Shown: positions 25,258 to 37,699, counted from the first letter of the stretch. The stretch is 64,000 nt of DNA from Adiantum capillus-veneris (GCA_014529385.2 CM043952.1:67754370-67818369), one strand, 5' to 3'. The notes: a model not told the origin generated them from the sequence alone. Numbers and translations are program-made.

Positions 25258-26056
25258 CATCGTGCATTGTGCAAAGTGAAAGAGCTCCCTCTTCTTCTCC
25301 AAATAAGTAGAGAGTTTGAGAGCCTACACCAACACTCTTAGCTATGGAATGCAAATCCAACCAAGAGCCATGCTTCAATGCTTAAGCTTGGCATCTTCTC
25401 CATCTTCATTACCCTGCTATTATGTATGCTAGCAAGAAGAGCGATGATAAGTGAGGAACTAATTCTTTCTCCTATGAAATGTTTCTTCTTCCTCCTCCCT
25501 ACCTTAAGCTTGACATCTTCTCCATCTACATTACTATGCTATTATGTAAGCTAGCAAGAAGAGTGATGATAAGTGAGGAACTAATTCTTTCTCCTATGAA
25601 ATGTTTCTTCTTCCTCTTCCCTACCCTCATTCCCTGCTAGCTCTCTCCACCTTCAAAGATGTTTGAGGTCTTGAGACTAAGGCTTGGGATAGTTAATGCT
25701 TTCCACAAAATTTATGTTATGCTCGTGATGCATGAAGTTTTCCATCTTCATTGCATCACCTAGGTCACAAGGAACACAAAGATTGTATTTTAACAAGTCT
25801 CTCTTGATGGGAGAAACTATAATACAAATTTCTATTGGAGGGGGGACCGCGGCTCCACATAAATCCGGTCCTCAACTGTTGTCGTGTTCTATAAACTCTC
25901 TCTCTTGCAAAAGTATTGTTCATGCCAATTTAACTAAATGCTATGTTTATGCCACTCACATCAATTAAGTTCACCCGCGATTCTCATGAAGTAATTTCAT
26001 AAAAGTACTTCTCTAATTTTCGCTACTCTCAAAGTTGATAGGCCATTCCTACTACA
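24896..26056 (+). repeat. Partial 5' LTR of copy C
   Basis: The last ~1160 bp of an A-family LTR, beginning at GCTCCTTCTCAT and ending ...TACTACA before the primer binding site. It carries a CT/CA compound microsatellite (25158-25253) and a 122-bp tandem duplication (25381-25502 repeated at 25503-25624). The missing LTR start is found at 32893-33360. Confidence 0.9.
25158..25253. repeat. Compound CT/CA microsatellite inside LTR C
   Basis: About 12 CT units then about 35 AC units, the same LTR site as the microsatellite of LTR B. Confidence 0.95.
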
Positions 26057-26057
26057 T

Positions 26058-26069
26058 TGGTATTAGAGC
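26058..26069 (+). other. Primer binding site of copy C
   Basis: TGGTATTAGAGC, one C-to-T change from the Met-tRNA complement, one base after the LTR end. Confidence 0.9.
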
Positions 26070-26464
26070 ATTTGGTTTCTCTTCTCTTTCTTAAGAAGAG
26101 AGGTCCTTAAGTAGCCTATAAATGATTGATTTTGTTAATCATATTAGGGTAAGTGGGACTGGGATCTATTATTGATTTTGTTGAGCCCACTATGTGGGAT
26201 ATGGTGCACACCTAAGGAGCTTTGGACTTAATAATGGGGTCTTTTTAGACTTGCCTATGGCTTTACCATTATTGAGCCAAGAAGTTTGAAAGGAGCTAGC
26301 CCTTGGCCATTTTGCAATATTAGACCCACTCCACTACTCTCTATAACTAACCACTTCGAGCCGTGGGTGTAGATACTTGCCACATTTCAAAGGCTAAGAG
26401 GAGTAGCAACTAGCGTTTTGTATTGCTGGCCAAAGCATACAATAAGTACAAAAATTTTGTTAAC

Positions 26465-27420
26465 ATGGCTACCAATAACCAAGAGAGTAGAATGAACATT
26501 GATAGCTTTGATTTTTCACATGAAGGTGCTAATGATGATACCCCATGTTTGTCAATTATGTCGTTACTAGGTTGCAGCAAGCCATCGGCAACCCTGCTTT
26601 GCAAGCCAAAGCTACTCAACAACTTCGCGCTTATGGGATTTCCCTTCCTCTCCAAGAAGAGAGAGAGATTAGGAGGCCTCTTGAAGAATACTCTCTCCCA
26701 TACAAGAAGAGGAATCCAAAGATCAATAAAGCAATGAAACTTGAAGTTCCTCTGAAGGTGTGGCTCCATGTAGACTGTGGTATAGACGATTGCCAACTCC
26801 TCCCAAGAGGAAAAGATCAACACACAATCCCTCATCTCTCCAAAAGGGAAGAGAGGAAACAAAGGAAGAAAAGGGCAAGAAAGAGGTCACCCTCTTCTCC
26901 TTCTTCTTCACCTTCCTCCTCTTTCGACGAAAGTTTTGGCTATTCTCCTAGAGAATACAAGAGGGGAGAACATCCCAAATCATACCTTGCATGGCGAAGG
27001 TCACAAAAGATCAAGAAGTTTAAAGAGGGAGGAATAAATATCTATTTTCTCACCTATGATGGCACCTTTGGTGCCAACGACAAAGTATTGGCCTTCATCC
27101 AGCAATTGATACGGTCTTTGGAGACGAGGGCTTCACGGAGTCCTCCAAGCTACACCATGTAGCTATGAACATCCAGAAATCGGCTCGTCAATGGTGGGTT
27201 AGCCTTTGTGGCAATGGTGAAGCCCCAAAGACATGGAAAACTCTACGAGTTTCCATCATGAAGCAATTCCTTGCAAGTGATGCAAATGACAAAGTGCTCA
27301 ACAAATGGTGCAGTTTGAAGCGTCTCCCTCATGAGTCTATCCACAAATATGTAGACAAGTTTTGGGATTAACATCTCAAGGCTACTGTCTTCCAAGATAG
27401 ACTTCACCGAGAAAAAGAAA
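26465..27420 (+). pseudogene. gag N-terminal and capsid region of copy C, broken
   Basis: ATG at 26465 (MATNNQESRMN). A frameshift near 26545 moves the frame to a 205-codon open piece (FVNYVVTRLQQAIGNP, then an Arg/Ser-rich stretch, then YDGTFGANDKVLAF). Another shift at about 27110 and a TAA at about 27369 follow (QWWVSL... KFWD). The Arg/Ser-rich linker is shared by all copies in the window. Not functional. Confidence 0.88.
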
Positions 27421-28508
27421 CAATTTTGTGTGGGACTACCTGAAGAGATGGCAAAAAACGTCAACTCTCAATGTCCTGGTTCTATTACCGAAGTAATCCA
27501 TCAAACTCCATGGTTGCTTCACGCATCATTTTCCAACAAGGGGCTAGACGGAATGTGAAGTCCATGGAGAACAAAGACACAAATGATGCAAAGGGGAAAA
27601 CCAATGCCCAAAATTCTTCCCAAGGTACTTCCAACAACAACAATCGGTCCAAGGAGAAGGGAGTTTACAAAGGCACAAACAAACTCACATGAAGATCTTG
27701 AAGATTTTTTCAAGAACCATATGTGTTTTGTGGGGAGCAAGGACATGGCTATCGTTCTTGCCCCAAGAAAAATGCTCACAATGAAACTCCTAGGGCTTCC
27801 ACCATCAAAGCTCCAAAAGAGGACACTCATTGCAAAGGATCATCTCTCTCCTATTCTTGGGGAAAGGTAAGGGAGCATGATGCCTTCATCCTGTTTGTGA
27901 CCCCGACTCTACTCCCAACTTCATATCAATGGTGTTGGCCACCAAATTGGGCATTCAAGCTTTTGATATGGGAGATATTGTAACAGTTGACACAACTTTC
28001 AAGGGACAACAAGACTCCATTACTCCCTTGATTGGGAAGTTGAGGCTTCATGTCCAAATCTATGTCGACAAAGAATACTTTTTCATCTCTCCTCTCCAAC
28101 ATGAGGATGTTATGCTAGGGGCTCCATGGTTTGATTGCATGGCTTCCAACATGAAGTTCCTTGAAAGGAGAATCTACTTCACTTATTACAGGGGAAAGAA
28201 CATGTAATAGATGCTAGTGAGTGTAGTCGTATTGTACCACTTGTAAATCCTCCTGCTTTTGATAAATCAATGAAGAGCTCAATTTTTGTGTACATGATTT
28301 TTGTCAAAGAGCCTCTAAAAAATCCTAATGTTTCATCAAATGTAAATGGTAGGAATCAAGAAGAGTTAAACTTATCTAATTTTCTAAAAGGATTCCAAGA
28401 TGTGTTCATCGATGATATCCCTATGGACTTGCCTCCAAAACGAGGGGATGATGACCATCAAATTGAACTCCTATTAGGAAGCTCACCACCTAACAAGCCT
28501 CCTTATTG
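27421..28508 (+). pseudogene. Zinc knuckle and protease region of copy C, broken
   Basis: CCHC knuckle partly preserved (VGSKDMAI / CGEQGHGYRSC in two frames, about 27725). The protease active-site region is lost to a frameshift at about 27890-27920. The rest of protease (LRLHVQIYVDKEYFFISP, GAPWFD) is readable. A stop (TGA, about 28507) sits where other copies read YRVSQAQ. Confidence 0.85.
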
Positions 28509-29194
28509 AGTTTCTCAAGCTCAAGAAGAGGAGATCGTGAGGCAAGTACAATAATTGGTTGACAAAGGGATGGTGAGGCCTAGCTCCTCTCCCTTTTGTT
28601 CTCCAGTCCTTTTAGTGCAAAATAAAGATGGTACATACCGTATGTGTGTGGACTATCGAGCATTAAACCATATCACTACCAAAAACAAATTTTCGGTGCC
28701 TCAAGTAGAAGGTCTAGCTATTTGATAAGCTACAAGGCTCTACCTACTTTAGTAGGATTGACCTTAAAAGTGGCTATCATCAAATAAAGAGAGTGCGTGT
28801 AGATAACCTAAGGATTGCGTTTTGCACAATGTTTGGTCTTTATGAATATCTAATCATGCCTTTTGGCTTGAGTGGTGCACCAGCTACGTTCAATCGTCTA
28901 ATGGATAAAATCTTTAGATCCTATCGCAAATTCACTAGAGTGTTTTTTGATGGTATCATCTTCTACTCCAAGTCTCTGGAGGAACATAAACAATATCTCC
29001 AAGTGATTTTTCAAGCATTGAGGGAGAACAAGCTTTTTCTCAACCAAAAGAAAAACGAATTTTTCCTTCAAGAAATTCAATACCTAGGTCATATTATCTC
29101 TCTAGATGATATCCATATGGATCCATCGAAGTAAGAGGTAATAAAAGCATGGCCTGATCCAAAAAATCTACATGATCTAAGAAGCTTTATTGGT
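28509..29194 (+). pseudogene. Reverse transcriptase of copy C, catalytic box mutated
   Basis: Reads MVRPSSSPFCSPVLLVQ, then VCVDYRALNH-like sequence, then a frame change, then MPFGLSGAPATFNRL. The active-site box is FFDG instead of FFDD (about 28945), removing one catalytic Asp. A TAA at about 29132 follows DPSK. Confidence 0.88.
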
Positions 29195-29836
29195 ATGTGT
29201 GCATACTATAGATGCTTCATAGCAAACTTTTCTCAAATAGCAGGACCATTACATGACTTAACTAAGAAAAACGTTAAGTATTTATGGACTACTAAGGAGA
29301 AAAATTCTTTTGACAAGCTCAAAGAGAATTTTACCTCCCAACTAGTCCTCATGCTTTTGGATCTCTCAAAGCCATTTGAGGTCCAATGTGATGCTTGTGG
29401 TGATTGCCTTGGAGAAGTCTTGCTTCAAGAAGGGCATGCCGTAGCATATGAGATACGAAGGCTCAATACAAATGAACGTGTCTTAGACATTTATGAGAAA
29501 TATCTATTAGCTGTTCTACATGCCCTAGACACGTGGAAGCATTATTTATTAGGGACTCCATTTATTCTACGAACCGACCACCAAAGTCTCAGGTACATGA
29601 CTCAAAACAAGCTTTCCGACAAACAAATGAGGTGGGTAAATTTTATTTTGCAATTTAATTTCCATATTGCTCACATTGCTGGTAAGCACAATCAAGTGGC
29701 TGATGCACAAAAGTTAATTCAGTGTCTATAGATACTCACAATGATCTATCTTCTATGATAGATGAGTATGCTACCTAACCCTGACTATAGAGACATAATG
29801 TCCGTCCTTGCTTTGGGGGAAAAAGAGGAACCAATA
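29195..29836 (+). pseudogene. RNase H of copy C, truncated
   Basis: 178-codon open piece from 29195: IGMCAYYRCFIA end of RT, then RNase H with FEVQCDACGD, EKYLLAVLHALDTWKHYL and RTDHQS, retaining the Asp that element A has lost. One codon is deleted after HQSL (RYMTQ versus KYFMTQ). Retrotransposon homology ends at about 29836, the second rearrangement breakpoint. Confidence 0.88.
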
Positions 29837-30564
29837 CACATTGTGTTTATATGCAGTTTTCAGCGGTTTGCATAGACTAGTAAAATCACATATGATACTA
29901 ATCTTTTGAGTCACAGAATTGCAAACTTCAACTAATCTTGAACCTTCATCCTCAAGCATAATTCTCTAGGAGTAGGCATTGTGTTAAAACAAAACTTTAG
30001 GCCCAAACTCTAGGTCGAGCCTTGTTAAATGTACATGGTAATCAAGCATGCGGCTATCCTTGCTCTATTGATGACAAAGACAAATCAAGTTGTGTTACAA
30101 TACATCACAGTCTTGGGGATTATCTTCTACACATTGTAGACATGTAACAATTCATTGATGAGGGAAATTGCAATCTTGTGTTGTCTAGAACCAGATTTTT
30201 GTGAGAAGAAAATGTTGACTCTAGCTCAAACTTGTGATTAAGGGGCATTGTATAAGCACTCTTGAGTGGAGATTCCAAAGGCCGGAGCATACTCCCAAAG
30301 TGTACCAAAGGCCCCAAGAGACTCCTAGAGTCCAAATGCCAAAGCATGCTTTCAAGGCTTGCCCATTCAAACTTGGGACTGATCCCTTTTATTAGCATGC
30401 TTGCAACACTTGCTCATTTGAACTTGAGGACGATCCAAGACTTGCTTTCAACCTCTTAGCGTGCTTGCAAGGCTGGCTCATTCAAACTTGAGGCCGACCC
30501 AAGGCTTCCTTCCAACTTCCAAGGCTTTAGGGTTCTCGAGTTCACTTTAGTTTGAATTTCAAAC

Positions 30565-30741
30565 ATGGCGGACGTCAAATATGACGGCTGGGGGAGCGGG
30601 CTTGCCGTCACTGCTATCCTGTGAGCCATGAAAGCACTGGCCCTAGCTGGCGATTCAAGCGGGCGAGATTGGGAACAACACAGCTACATGAAGGAGGCTA
30701 AGTTCCACTTGCAGGCAGCGGCCACTAATGTAGCCTGCTAG
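30565..30741 (+). pseudogene. Gene-like fragment of unknown origin in X
   Basis: ATG at 30565 opens a 58-codon frame (MADVKYDGWGSGLAV ... MKEAKFHLQAAATNVAC) broken by TGA at 30622 and ended by TAG at 30739. Base composition is richer in G+C than the surroundings, and the Ala/Leu-rich peptide looks like real protein sequence. I do not recognise the family. It could be a captured host exon carried by X, or chance. Confidence 0.3.
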
Positions 30742-31823
30742 TACACTACTCATGTGCTACTGCATCTGCTTCAGTACATCTTGTCCAATAACTCTATGAT
30801 GCAGTTACTCTTTCATTTCCAGTAAGAGACTTGACTCATCAATGGTGCAGATTGCATGCATGTAAGCCCTGTTTGTGTGCGCCATAGTCTTGTGCAGTAA
30901 TTTTCTTGCTCTCGCCGCTTTCTTCCATTTCTTAGGGTTTCCAGCTCGCTGATGATTAGTCACTAATTGCCGCTGAAAAGGTCCCTAATGGAGATCGCTC
31001 TTGGATCATGCTGTGCCGAGCCAGCACTTCATAAAATCCTGTTGTGCTGAGCTATAAGAACCTGCCATGCTGTGTGTGATGCCACTTGCGCTTCCTGTTC
31101 ATGGAGGGTGATGCGAATAGGCACCGCATTATGCGGATCTTTGCTCCAACCGGCCTGTAAGACGGGTGGTAGTAGGGGCCCGAGAGAGAGAGAGAGAGAG
31201 AGCAGCTAAGCATCCAGCTCGAATCTCTTGCAAACGGCGCAGACGGATAGGCGTTGCAGTGGAAGTGTGTATCATGGCCGGTGCACAACGAAGATGGGGA
31301 TGGCATTGGGTTGCAGCTCTAGTAGCTCGTTGCTGCTATTAATTTGATAATTTGAGCACTCGCCTGTAGACCATTCCTGCTCTTGAAATTTGGCTTGAGG
31401 GTATTATTCAAATTATCAATTTGATAATTTGAATACTTGCTTATAGGTCATTCCTACGCTTCTAATTTAGCTTGAGGGTAGTCAGTGTAGGAAGGCCAGT
31501 TTAAGGCCTCTTCAGGTTTATGAAAGGATCACACCACGGCATTGCTTGGTTGTCAATGCTTGTCCCAAGTTCATCAATGTATGTTCCATGCCTACTTCAC
31601 AAGGCTCTATGTATTGATCATCAAATGCTCTCGCCTTGCTTCTTAGGTAGCATGCACTGATTAGAAAGAAGCTCAACACATCTTGTCTTGAGCTTCTCGT
31701 GTGCTAGCAAGCTTATGTGAGCAAACGGTGTAGAGGGTCCTTGAGCACTTGGAAGGCATAATGCTAGCAAGATATTTTGAGTAAAGAAATCTTGGGTAGC
31801 CATCATTGGTATTGGAGAGTTGT

Positions 31824-31827
<4 letters not shown>

Positions 31828-31917
<90 letters not shown>
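31828..31917. repeat. CT/AC compound microsatellite in X
   Basis: About 26 CT units then about 19 AC units. Not in an LTR context, unlike those at 22280 and 25158. Confidence 0.95.
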
Positions 31918-31918
<1 letters not shown>

Positions 31919-31984
31919 CTATTTCATATTTCCCTTTTTGGATCTAGCAAGGGAGGAGGCTCAAACCGAAGTTCGATCCTTCAT

Positions 31985-32345
31985 GTCTTCTTCTACCTAG
32001 TAGGGTTCAACATCTACCATTTTTGTACCTAGCCATGATAGAGGCTCGAACTTAAGTTCGAGCCTCTACATTTTGTACCTAGCCATGGTAGATACTTAAA
32101 CTTAAGTTCGAGTCTTCTGCTACCTAGTAGTGTTCAACATCTACCATTTTTGTACCTAGCCATGGTAGAGGCTCGAACTTAAGTTCGAGCCTCTACATTT
32201 TGTATCTAGCCATGGTAGAGACTCAAACTTAAGTTCGAGTCTTCTTCTACCTAGTAGGGTTCAACATCTACCATTTGTACCTAACCATGGTAAAGGCTCG
32301 ACTTTAAGTTCGAACCAAGTATGGAGGCAAACTTAAGTTCAAGTC
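31985..32345. repeat. Tandem array with perfect 30-bp palindromes
   Basis: Unit of about 127 bp containing 'tacctagccatggtaga', a palindrome, 'cttctacctagtagggttc' and a second, weaker palindrome. Perfect copies at 32039-32068 and 32166-32195 are TAGAGGCTCGAACTT followed by its reverse complement. Imperfect versions are at about 32090, 32220 and 32296. The core is shared with the array at 3.5-4.6 kb. Confidence 0.9.
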
Positions 32346-32892
32346 TGCATACCTTTTTGTACTTGCCATGATAGAGGTTTGGTACTTTAGAGAGTGCTTG
32401 TTATATCTAAAATCTCTATGCTAAGTAGCTTGGTTTCTATAAATAAATTCATTTTTGACCTCTAACTAGAACCAAACATATGTTTTTTTCCTCCAAAAAG
32501 ACCACTAATTTTAACAAATTCTTAACTTTGTATCCGGAAAACTTATGTAAAGAGGAGTTTTTTGTATTGGGTCCTTACAATAGACCCTTAGTGCCCTAAA
32601 TTGAATCAATTAACAATCATCAAACGTCCTCTAGCTAACCTCCAAGTGCCCTATTGTCCTTATTATGTTATGACTAGAGTATAGCTCATCACATCATCTA
32701 GAGAATATCATAAGTGATGGGCTTCTTCAAATAGATAAATTATTGCAAGATGAAGGTGCTAACTAGAAAAAAAAGGTATCGAATTGAGTGTGTCAACAAA
32801 TAGATGATAGCACAAACTACACAAAATAACTATGTTTTTGAGTAGCATTGTAAAAAATGGGACTTGAATAATTCTCAAAAATTTTAAATATG

Positions 32893-33360
32893 TCAAGTGC
32901 CCCTTTTGTGTTCTTTGTACTAAGCTTGCCTTGTGTGAGGGTGTGTGTGTTCTCTCTCTAGCCCCCTCTTGTAGGGCTCGCCCCCTCCTTGTAAGGATAG
33001 TGATTAACTTTTGCACACCTTATCTTAAGCACCTTAGTCACCAAGCATGACAAAGCACCTCAAGCTTGGGTGGTGTTCCCACAAGCACCTCAAGCTCCCT
33101 AGTCAGCAAGCACGCCAAGCACCTCAAGCACCTTAATTACGAAGCACAACAAGCCTAAGGTCTTTAAGCTTCATTGGTTAGCCTTGCTCCTATACATACC
33201 ATCTCTCATTTGGACCCCTTTATCATTGGTCCCATGTTGAGATAGATCTATAAGCACCTGTCTATATCCTATCCTTTGTTCCTGTTTATTCTCCCACATT
33301 AAATGATCAAATTAATATGAGAAAATCATTTGGGTGAGTAAGATATTAGATTTTATGACA
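32893..33360 (-). repeat. LTR remnant R, start of the 5' LTR of the composite
   Basis: Plus strand runs from CAAGTGCCCCTTTTGTG to TTATGACA. This is the first third of an A-family LTR in minus orientation, colinear with 22674-23156 of LTR B. Its inner edge is the exact counterpart of the inner edge of LTR C at 24896 (LTR context 'gaggagct' / 'tgacaagtg'). An internal stretch is shortened near 33150. Confidence 0.88.
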
Positions 33361-33453
33361 ATCTATCTCTCTCTCTGTCTCTCCCTCTTTCTCTCTCTCT
33401 TTCTCTTTCCCTCTATCTCTCCCTCTCTATTTCTCTCCCTCTATCTTTTCATC

Positions 33454-33522
<69 letters not shown>
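33361..33522. repeat. CT-rich microsatellite, right flank of composite element
   Basis: Impure then pure CT tract directly after the LTR end, similar in make-up to 21301-21603. Confidence 0.9.
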
Positions 33523-33524
<2 letters not shown>

Positions 33525-33655
33525 TGTTTTTCTGACCTAGTAGAAAGCAGTTCACTCGATCATAACTTCTTCATTTGAACTCTGATTTGAGTGATCTATA
33601 GCCTCAATCAAACAGCACAATGCCCTCTACACATTGATGTAAAGACAAAATATTT

Positions 33656-34640
33656 TTGGGCAGTGAAAGGATTTGCAGTAATAGCATTTTAGAATTGAAG
33701 AAATTGTCAAAACTTTGCGTTTTTGTTGAAGACTTGAAGGCAATGTCGGACAAAGCTTGCAAGGGTGGAAAATCCACACTCGCCATGGAGAATGATGCAA
33801 AATATCCAAGGAATTTGGATGCTAATCCAACTACATCATCTACAACAACGGAAGCAATGATCATGGCTTACTTGGTCTCATTACAAGAAACCATCAACAA
33901 GCAAGGTGAAGAGTTGCGTGCACTTGCAGGGGAGAATGGCGCTTTAAGAGTTCTTATTGTGGAGAATGAGCACCTCAAGAAGGTTCTTGAAATGCAAACA
34001 ACATGCTTGATGCATCTTGAGAATGAGGTTCAAGAATATAAGTACTCTCGTGTTGACATGAATGTATTGAAAGAGCACTTAAGCAAAGTTGAGAGTGATT
34101 ATGTATTGAAAGAGAAAACGATAGATACAATACGACATGATATATGTGAGATGAGAAATGCATCCGAATCATGGGCTGATATATGTAAGGATAATGTGGT
34201 TTCTACATCTCCTACCACTCAAGCCGTTGTTCAAGCAAAGAATGTAGAGAATGTGGACACTCAAGAATGTAAAGAATGTGGACACTCAAGAATTGCAAGA
34301 ATGGCAAAAACGCTCAAAGAACATCTGTTGTGGTTTCTATTGAAATTTCTTTTGCTACATACTTTGGCATGTGTGGAATCATGGCTTATGGTGCACATCA
34401 AGTTGGAAAACAAGGAGTCCCTCGCACGGGAGAAATACCTATTGTATGTACCATGGTTGATGAGATAAAGAAAAAGATCACCCTTGACAATACTTGGATT
34501 TACCTCAAAGGAACGGGTTGTAATGTATATGAAGATTGCACTCTTATGCAACAAAATGCATGTCGCAAAGCATATGAGGAAAGAAGCAAGAAGGTTAATG
34601 TGTCATCTCAAGAAGAAAAGCCACTTGAGAAGGATGCAAG
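33656..34640 (+). pseudogene. LINE ORF1-like protein
   Basis: 270-codon open frame to 34468. Residues about 70-170 have heptad-like Leu/Glu/Lys pattern (VSLQETINKQGEELRALAG, LKKVLEMQ, LKEHLSKVES), predicted to be a coiled coil, as in the RNA-binding ORF1 of LINEs. A 25-bp tandem duplication at 34250-34299 shifts the frame, and a second open piece carries on from 34276 to 34668 (GEIPIVCTMVDEIKKKITL). No zinc knuckle was seen. The function is inferred from position and coiled coil only, and the start codon is uncertain. Confidence 0.6.
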
Positions 34641-34689
34641 TCCGCGCCCAACAAATAGGGACACATGATCTATGAGAGCAACTCACACT

Positions 34690-35400
34690 TGCAAATAAGC
34701 TTTTTGAATTGTAACGGGTATCCATGGAATATGGGAATTGGCATTGATGAGCTTACCAATGACTCCAATGTAATACTTCTTGTCAAAACATGGGAACATG
34801 ATGCGCAATGAATTCTTGGATTTGAGAAATACGATGTGCATTCTTTGATGTGGACCAAAAATGCAAAGCAACGTAGAGGCCAAGGAGGTGTAGCATGTAT
34901 GATGAAAAAGGGTTTGAAATATGTTTCTATTGTCAAAGAAGATAAGTATAAAAGCTACATATGGCTGAAAATCAGCCCACCAAATGGTCAACTCATGTTT
35001 ATGGCTGGTTGCTACATTCCTCACTATGACTCCACTTTTATGCTCTCTTGGATATGGATAGAGATCAGCATTTTGTTAAACTAGAGGAATACATTGCTTG
35101 TTACAAGGACCAAGGTGAAGACATTGTCTTTGGAAACATGAATGCTCACACAAATATGTTACAACATAACACACGACAAGTCGACATGCCGCATGTCTCA
35201 AGAAGAATGGATGACTCATACATGTATAATCGAAGTTCTAATGATGCAAAAGAACTGGTATAATCAAAGTTCTAATGATGCAAAAGAACTGGATCACTAT
35301 GGAACGTCACTTCTACATATATGCAATAGTACTGGAATGCTCATTGCAAATGGTGTATCTTTATGGTAAGGCACCAATGACTTTACATGTAGAAAGTGCA
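34690..35400 (+). pseudogene. LINE endonuclease domain remnant
   Basis: Pieces of an endonuclease/exonuclease/phosphatase fold, which nicks target DNA in LINE insertion. It starts NCNGYPWNMGIGIDEL, then ILLVKTWEHD where a Glu is usual in place of Lys, then GGVACMMKKGLKYV, then IVFGNMNAHT (the family's G-D-x-N-A/T box with Asp replaced), then LLHICNSTGMLIANG. Stop and frameshift at about 34808 and 35040. A ~31 bp duplication with 'ttctaatgatgcaaaagaactgg' lies at about 35233-35294. Confidence 0.72.
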
Positions 35401-35818
35401 ATGGTGATAGCATGACTAACTATATGTTGTTTTTAGAAGCCACTCTAGAATGCATACAAAGCTTTACATTGGTGAATAGAATCTGGAATCGGATCATAGG
35501 ATGTTATGTATTGACCTCAAGTGTGGTAAAAGACCCAAGCATGTAGCCTCCAATCATGATGTGAATCATTAGTATCTACGTCTAGACTTCAAACGATCAC
35601 TTATATATGTTGATATGGTGGACCAAATGTTAAGCATGACAAAGCATCAAGAGAGCCCAATGTTAGAGTGCAACTAAAAAGTTTTCAAAGAACTTGTGCG
35701 AAGGAATGCTTTTCGGTGAAACACATGTCTTGCAAAAGCTAGGTCTAAGAAGGGTAGCACCAAGAAGAGATGGTTTGACATGGATGTAGTCAAGCTCAAA
35801 AACACTTGCTAAGTTTGG

Positions 35819-37440
35819 ATGCAAGCAAAGATAAGGAAGTTTACTTGGAACGTTCACACACATACAGAGCACTTGTTCAAAAAAAAAAGAAGAGGGTGGG
35901 AAGTCAAAAAACAACTTCTTTTAGCGCAAGAGAAAGCACATGCATGTGGCAAGTTTTGGAAAAATCTAAAAGACAAGCGTGTTGAGATCTTTTGTGACTT
36001 GACTCTTGAGGATATGTACACGCATTACAAGAATCTCTATGAGCAGCCCAATGTTGATAAGATGGAGTGTTGTAGCTCCCTTTCGTTTATGCCTCCCTTC
36101 TTTACCATTGAAGATGTATGTCACGCGCTTGAGAAACTTGCTACTCTCAAGACGGGGGACCTTCAAGGTGTCAAGGCTGAAATGATTAAATGGACAAACA
36201 AGAAAACACGATATTGGATATGCGATATGTTTAACCTTGCACTTCAGCATGGCATGCCTCATGATTGGAGTGTAAATTGGATCAAACCTTTGCACAAAGG
36301 AGGAGATGTAAAAAAATGTGAACAACTATCGCACTAATGGTTGGTTCTTTGATGGAAAAGTTATTTAGATGTATCATGGAGATGAAGATAAGTGAATGGG
36401 CTGAAAAGAACAGCAAACATACGCTTGGCCAAGCAGGTTTTTAAAAGTATCATAGCACTATTGATCACCTTGTCACTCTTGAGTTCTTATGGAAGCGTCT
36501 TGATTGAAAGGAAAAAATTTGTATTGTTGCTTTGTGGATTTCAAGAAATCTTTTGACATGGTACCGTGAAGAAATCTTTGGAGACGTATGCAAAGCCTTC
36601 AAGTATCGAGAGAATTTATACATGCAGTCTTTTGCATCTACCAAAAAGTGATATGTCGACTACGTATGGGAGATGGAATTTCAGAATTTTTTGCAAGCAC
36701 CATTGATGTCAAACAAGGATTCCCACCTTCCCAACCCTCTTTGGGCTACTCATTGATGAATTGGAATACATGGTTCTTGATTCTTGATTTTATGCAGGTT
36801 AAGATTGGAAATGCGGTGATCATGCTTTTGCTTTATATGCCGATGATATAGTGCCTTGGCACATACTTTAGAAGATGCACAAAAGCTTATGAGTGTCTTG
36901 GAACTCTTTTGCCTACATAGAGGGCTGATCGTCATCGTGATTGGATCCAAAACCAACGTTATGCTTGTAAAAGATCCTCAATAAAGAAAATCCATGCATT
37001 CTATACAACAATGAGCAACTTGAAGTGGTAGATAGCTTCAAGTACCTTGGCCTTGAGGTTCCATCCAATTATAAATGGAAGGATTGAGTAATGCACCGCT
37101 TGGAAGACGGAAAGAGGGCTTATTATCCATTTGAGAACATGTGCAATGCTGGAGAGATCAAGTGTTGGGCTCTCAAAAAGTACCTCTTTGACACATTGGT
37201 GACACCGATGTTTCTTTATGGAGTGGAGGTGTGGGGTGGTAGCATCGGGAAGTCTACTTGGAAAGAGTTTGAAAATGTCCAAAAGCGTTTTCTCACCAAC
37301 TTTCTCCAAGTCAAGACACAAACACCCTATATGCTCTTACTTCTTGAGTCCAAATTGCTTCCCATTGAGGTCTTGGGCATGCAAAGGGTTGTGGAGTACA
37401 TGTTTAAGACACAACATGGTCCTTTGTATTGACTTCCTAG
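35819..37440 (+). pseudogene. LINE reverse transcriptase remnant
   Basis: Open piece 35819-36337 ends KPLHKGGD. It continues in other frames with MVGSLMEKLF, GQAGF, then VDFKKSFDMVP-like sequence, then IDVKQGFPPS, and the active-site box YADD at 36836-36847. The RT C-terminal region follows (37091-37432: PMFLYGVEVWGG, VQKRFL, GMQRVVEYM). Enough RT blocks occur in the correct order to be confident of the family, but at least eight stops or frameshifts exclude activity. Confidence 0.88.
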
Positions 37441-37699
37441 ATCACATATGAAGCAATTCAAAAGGTCCAAAAGACATGCAAGAGCAAAATACTACGTTCG
37501 GGGTGGATGCTTGACATCAAGAATGGTTTGGAAGATGGGATGCATGTCACTTGGTTAAGGATGCGTCGATCAACTCCCAAGTCAATGAGGCCTTCTTACA
37601 ACACCAATGTATCATGGCTTGGGAGAAATTGGAAGGTTCTCGCTTCAGCCATTACACCACACACGTTGCCCAAAACTACAAATCTCTCTTTCTCCGAAT

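Larger units (their letters stand above)
29837..32892. mobile_element. Foreign block X inside the composite element
   Basis: About 3.06 kb without similarity to the retrotransposon. It contains ~60 bp repeats with 'ttgcccattcaaacttg' (about 30280-30530), a GC-richer gene-like piece at 30565-30741, a CT/AC microsatellite at 31828-31917, and a palindrome array at 32.0-32.35 kb. Its right end (TTTTAAATATGT) matches the end of the filler at 24811-24895 in inverted form, so it may be a DNA transposon with ACATATTTAA ends. No transposase was recognised. Confidence 0.45.

Noticed and set aside
31985-32345. Rho-independent terminators at the strong palindromes
   Set aside because: The genome is eukaryotic by all signs and the palindromes have no loop or T tract.
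34683-35024. Minus-strand frames over the LINE (34683, 34670, 37001)
   Set aside because: The plus strand carries recognisable LINE domains in order; the minus frames have no motifs.
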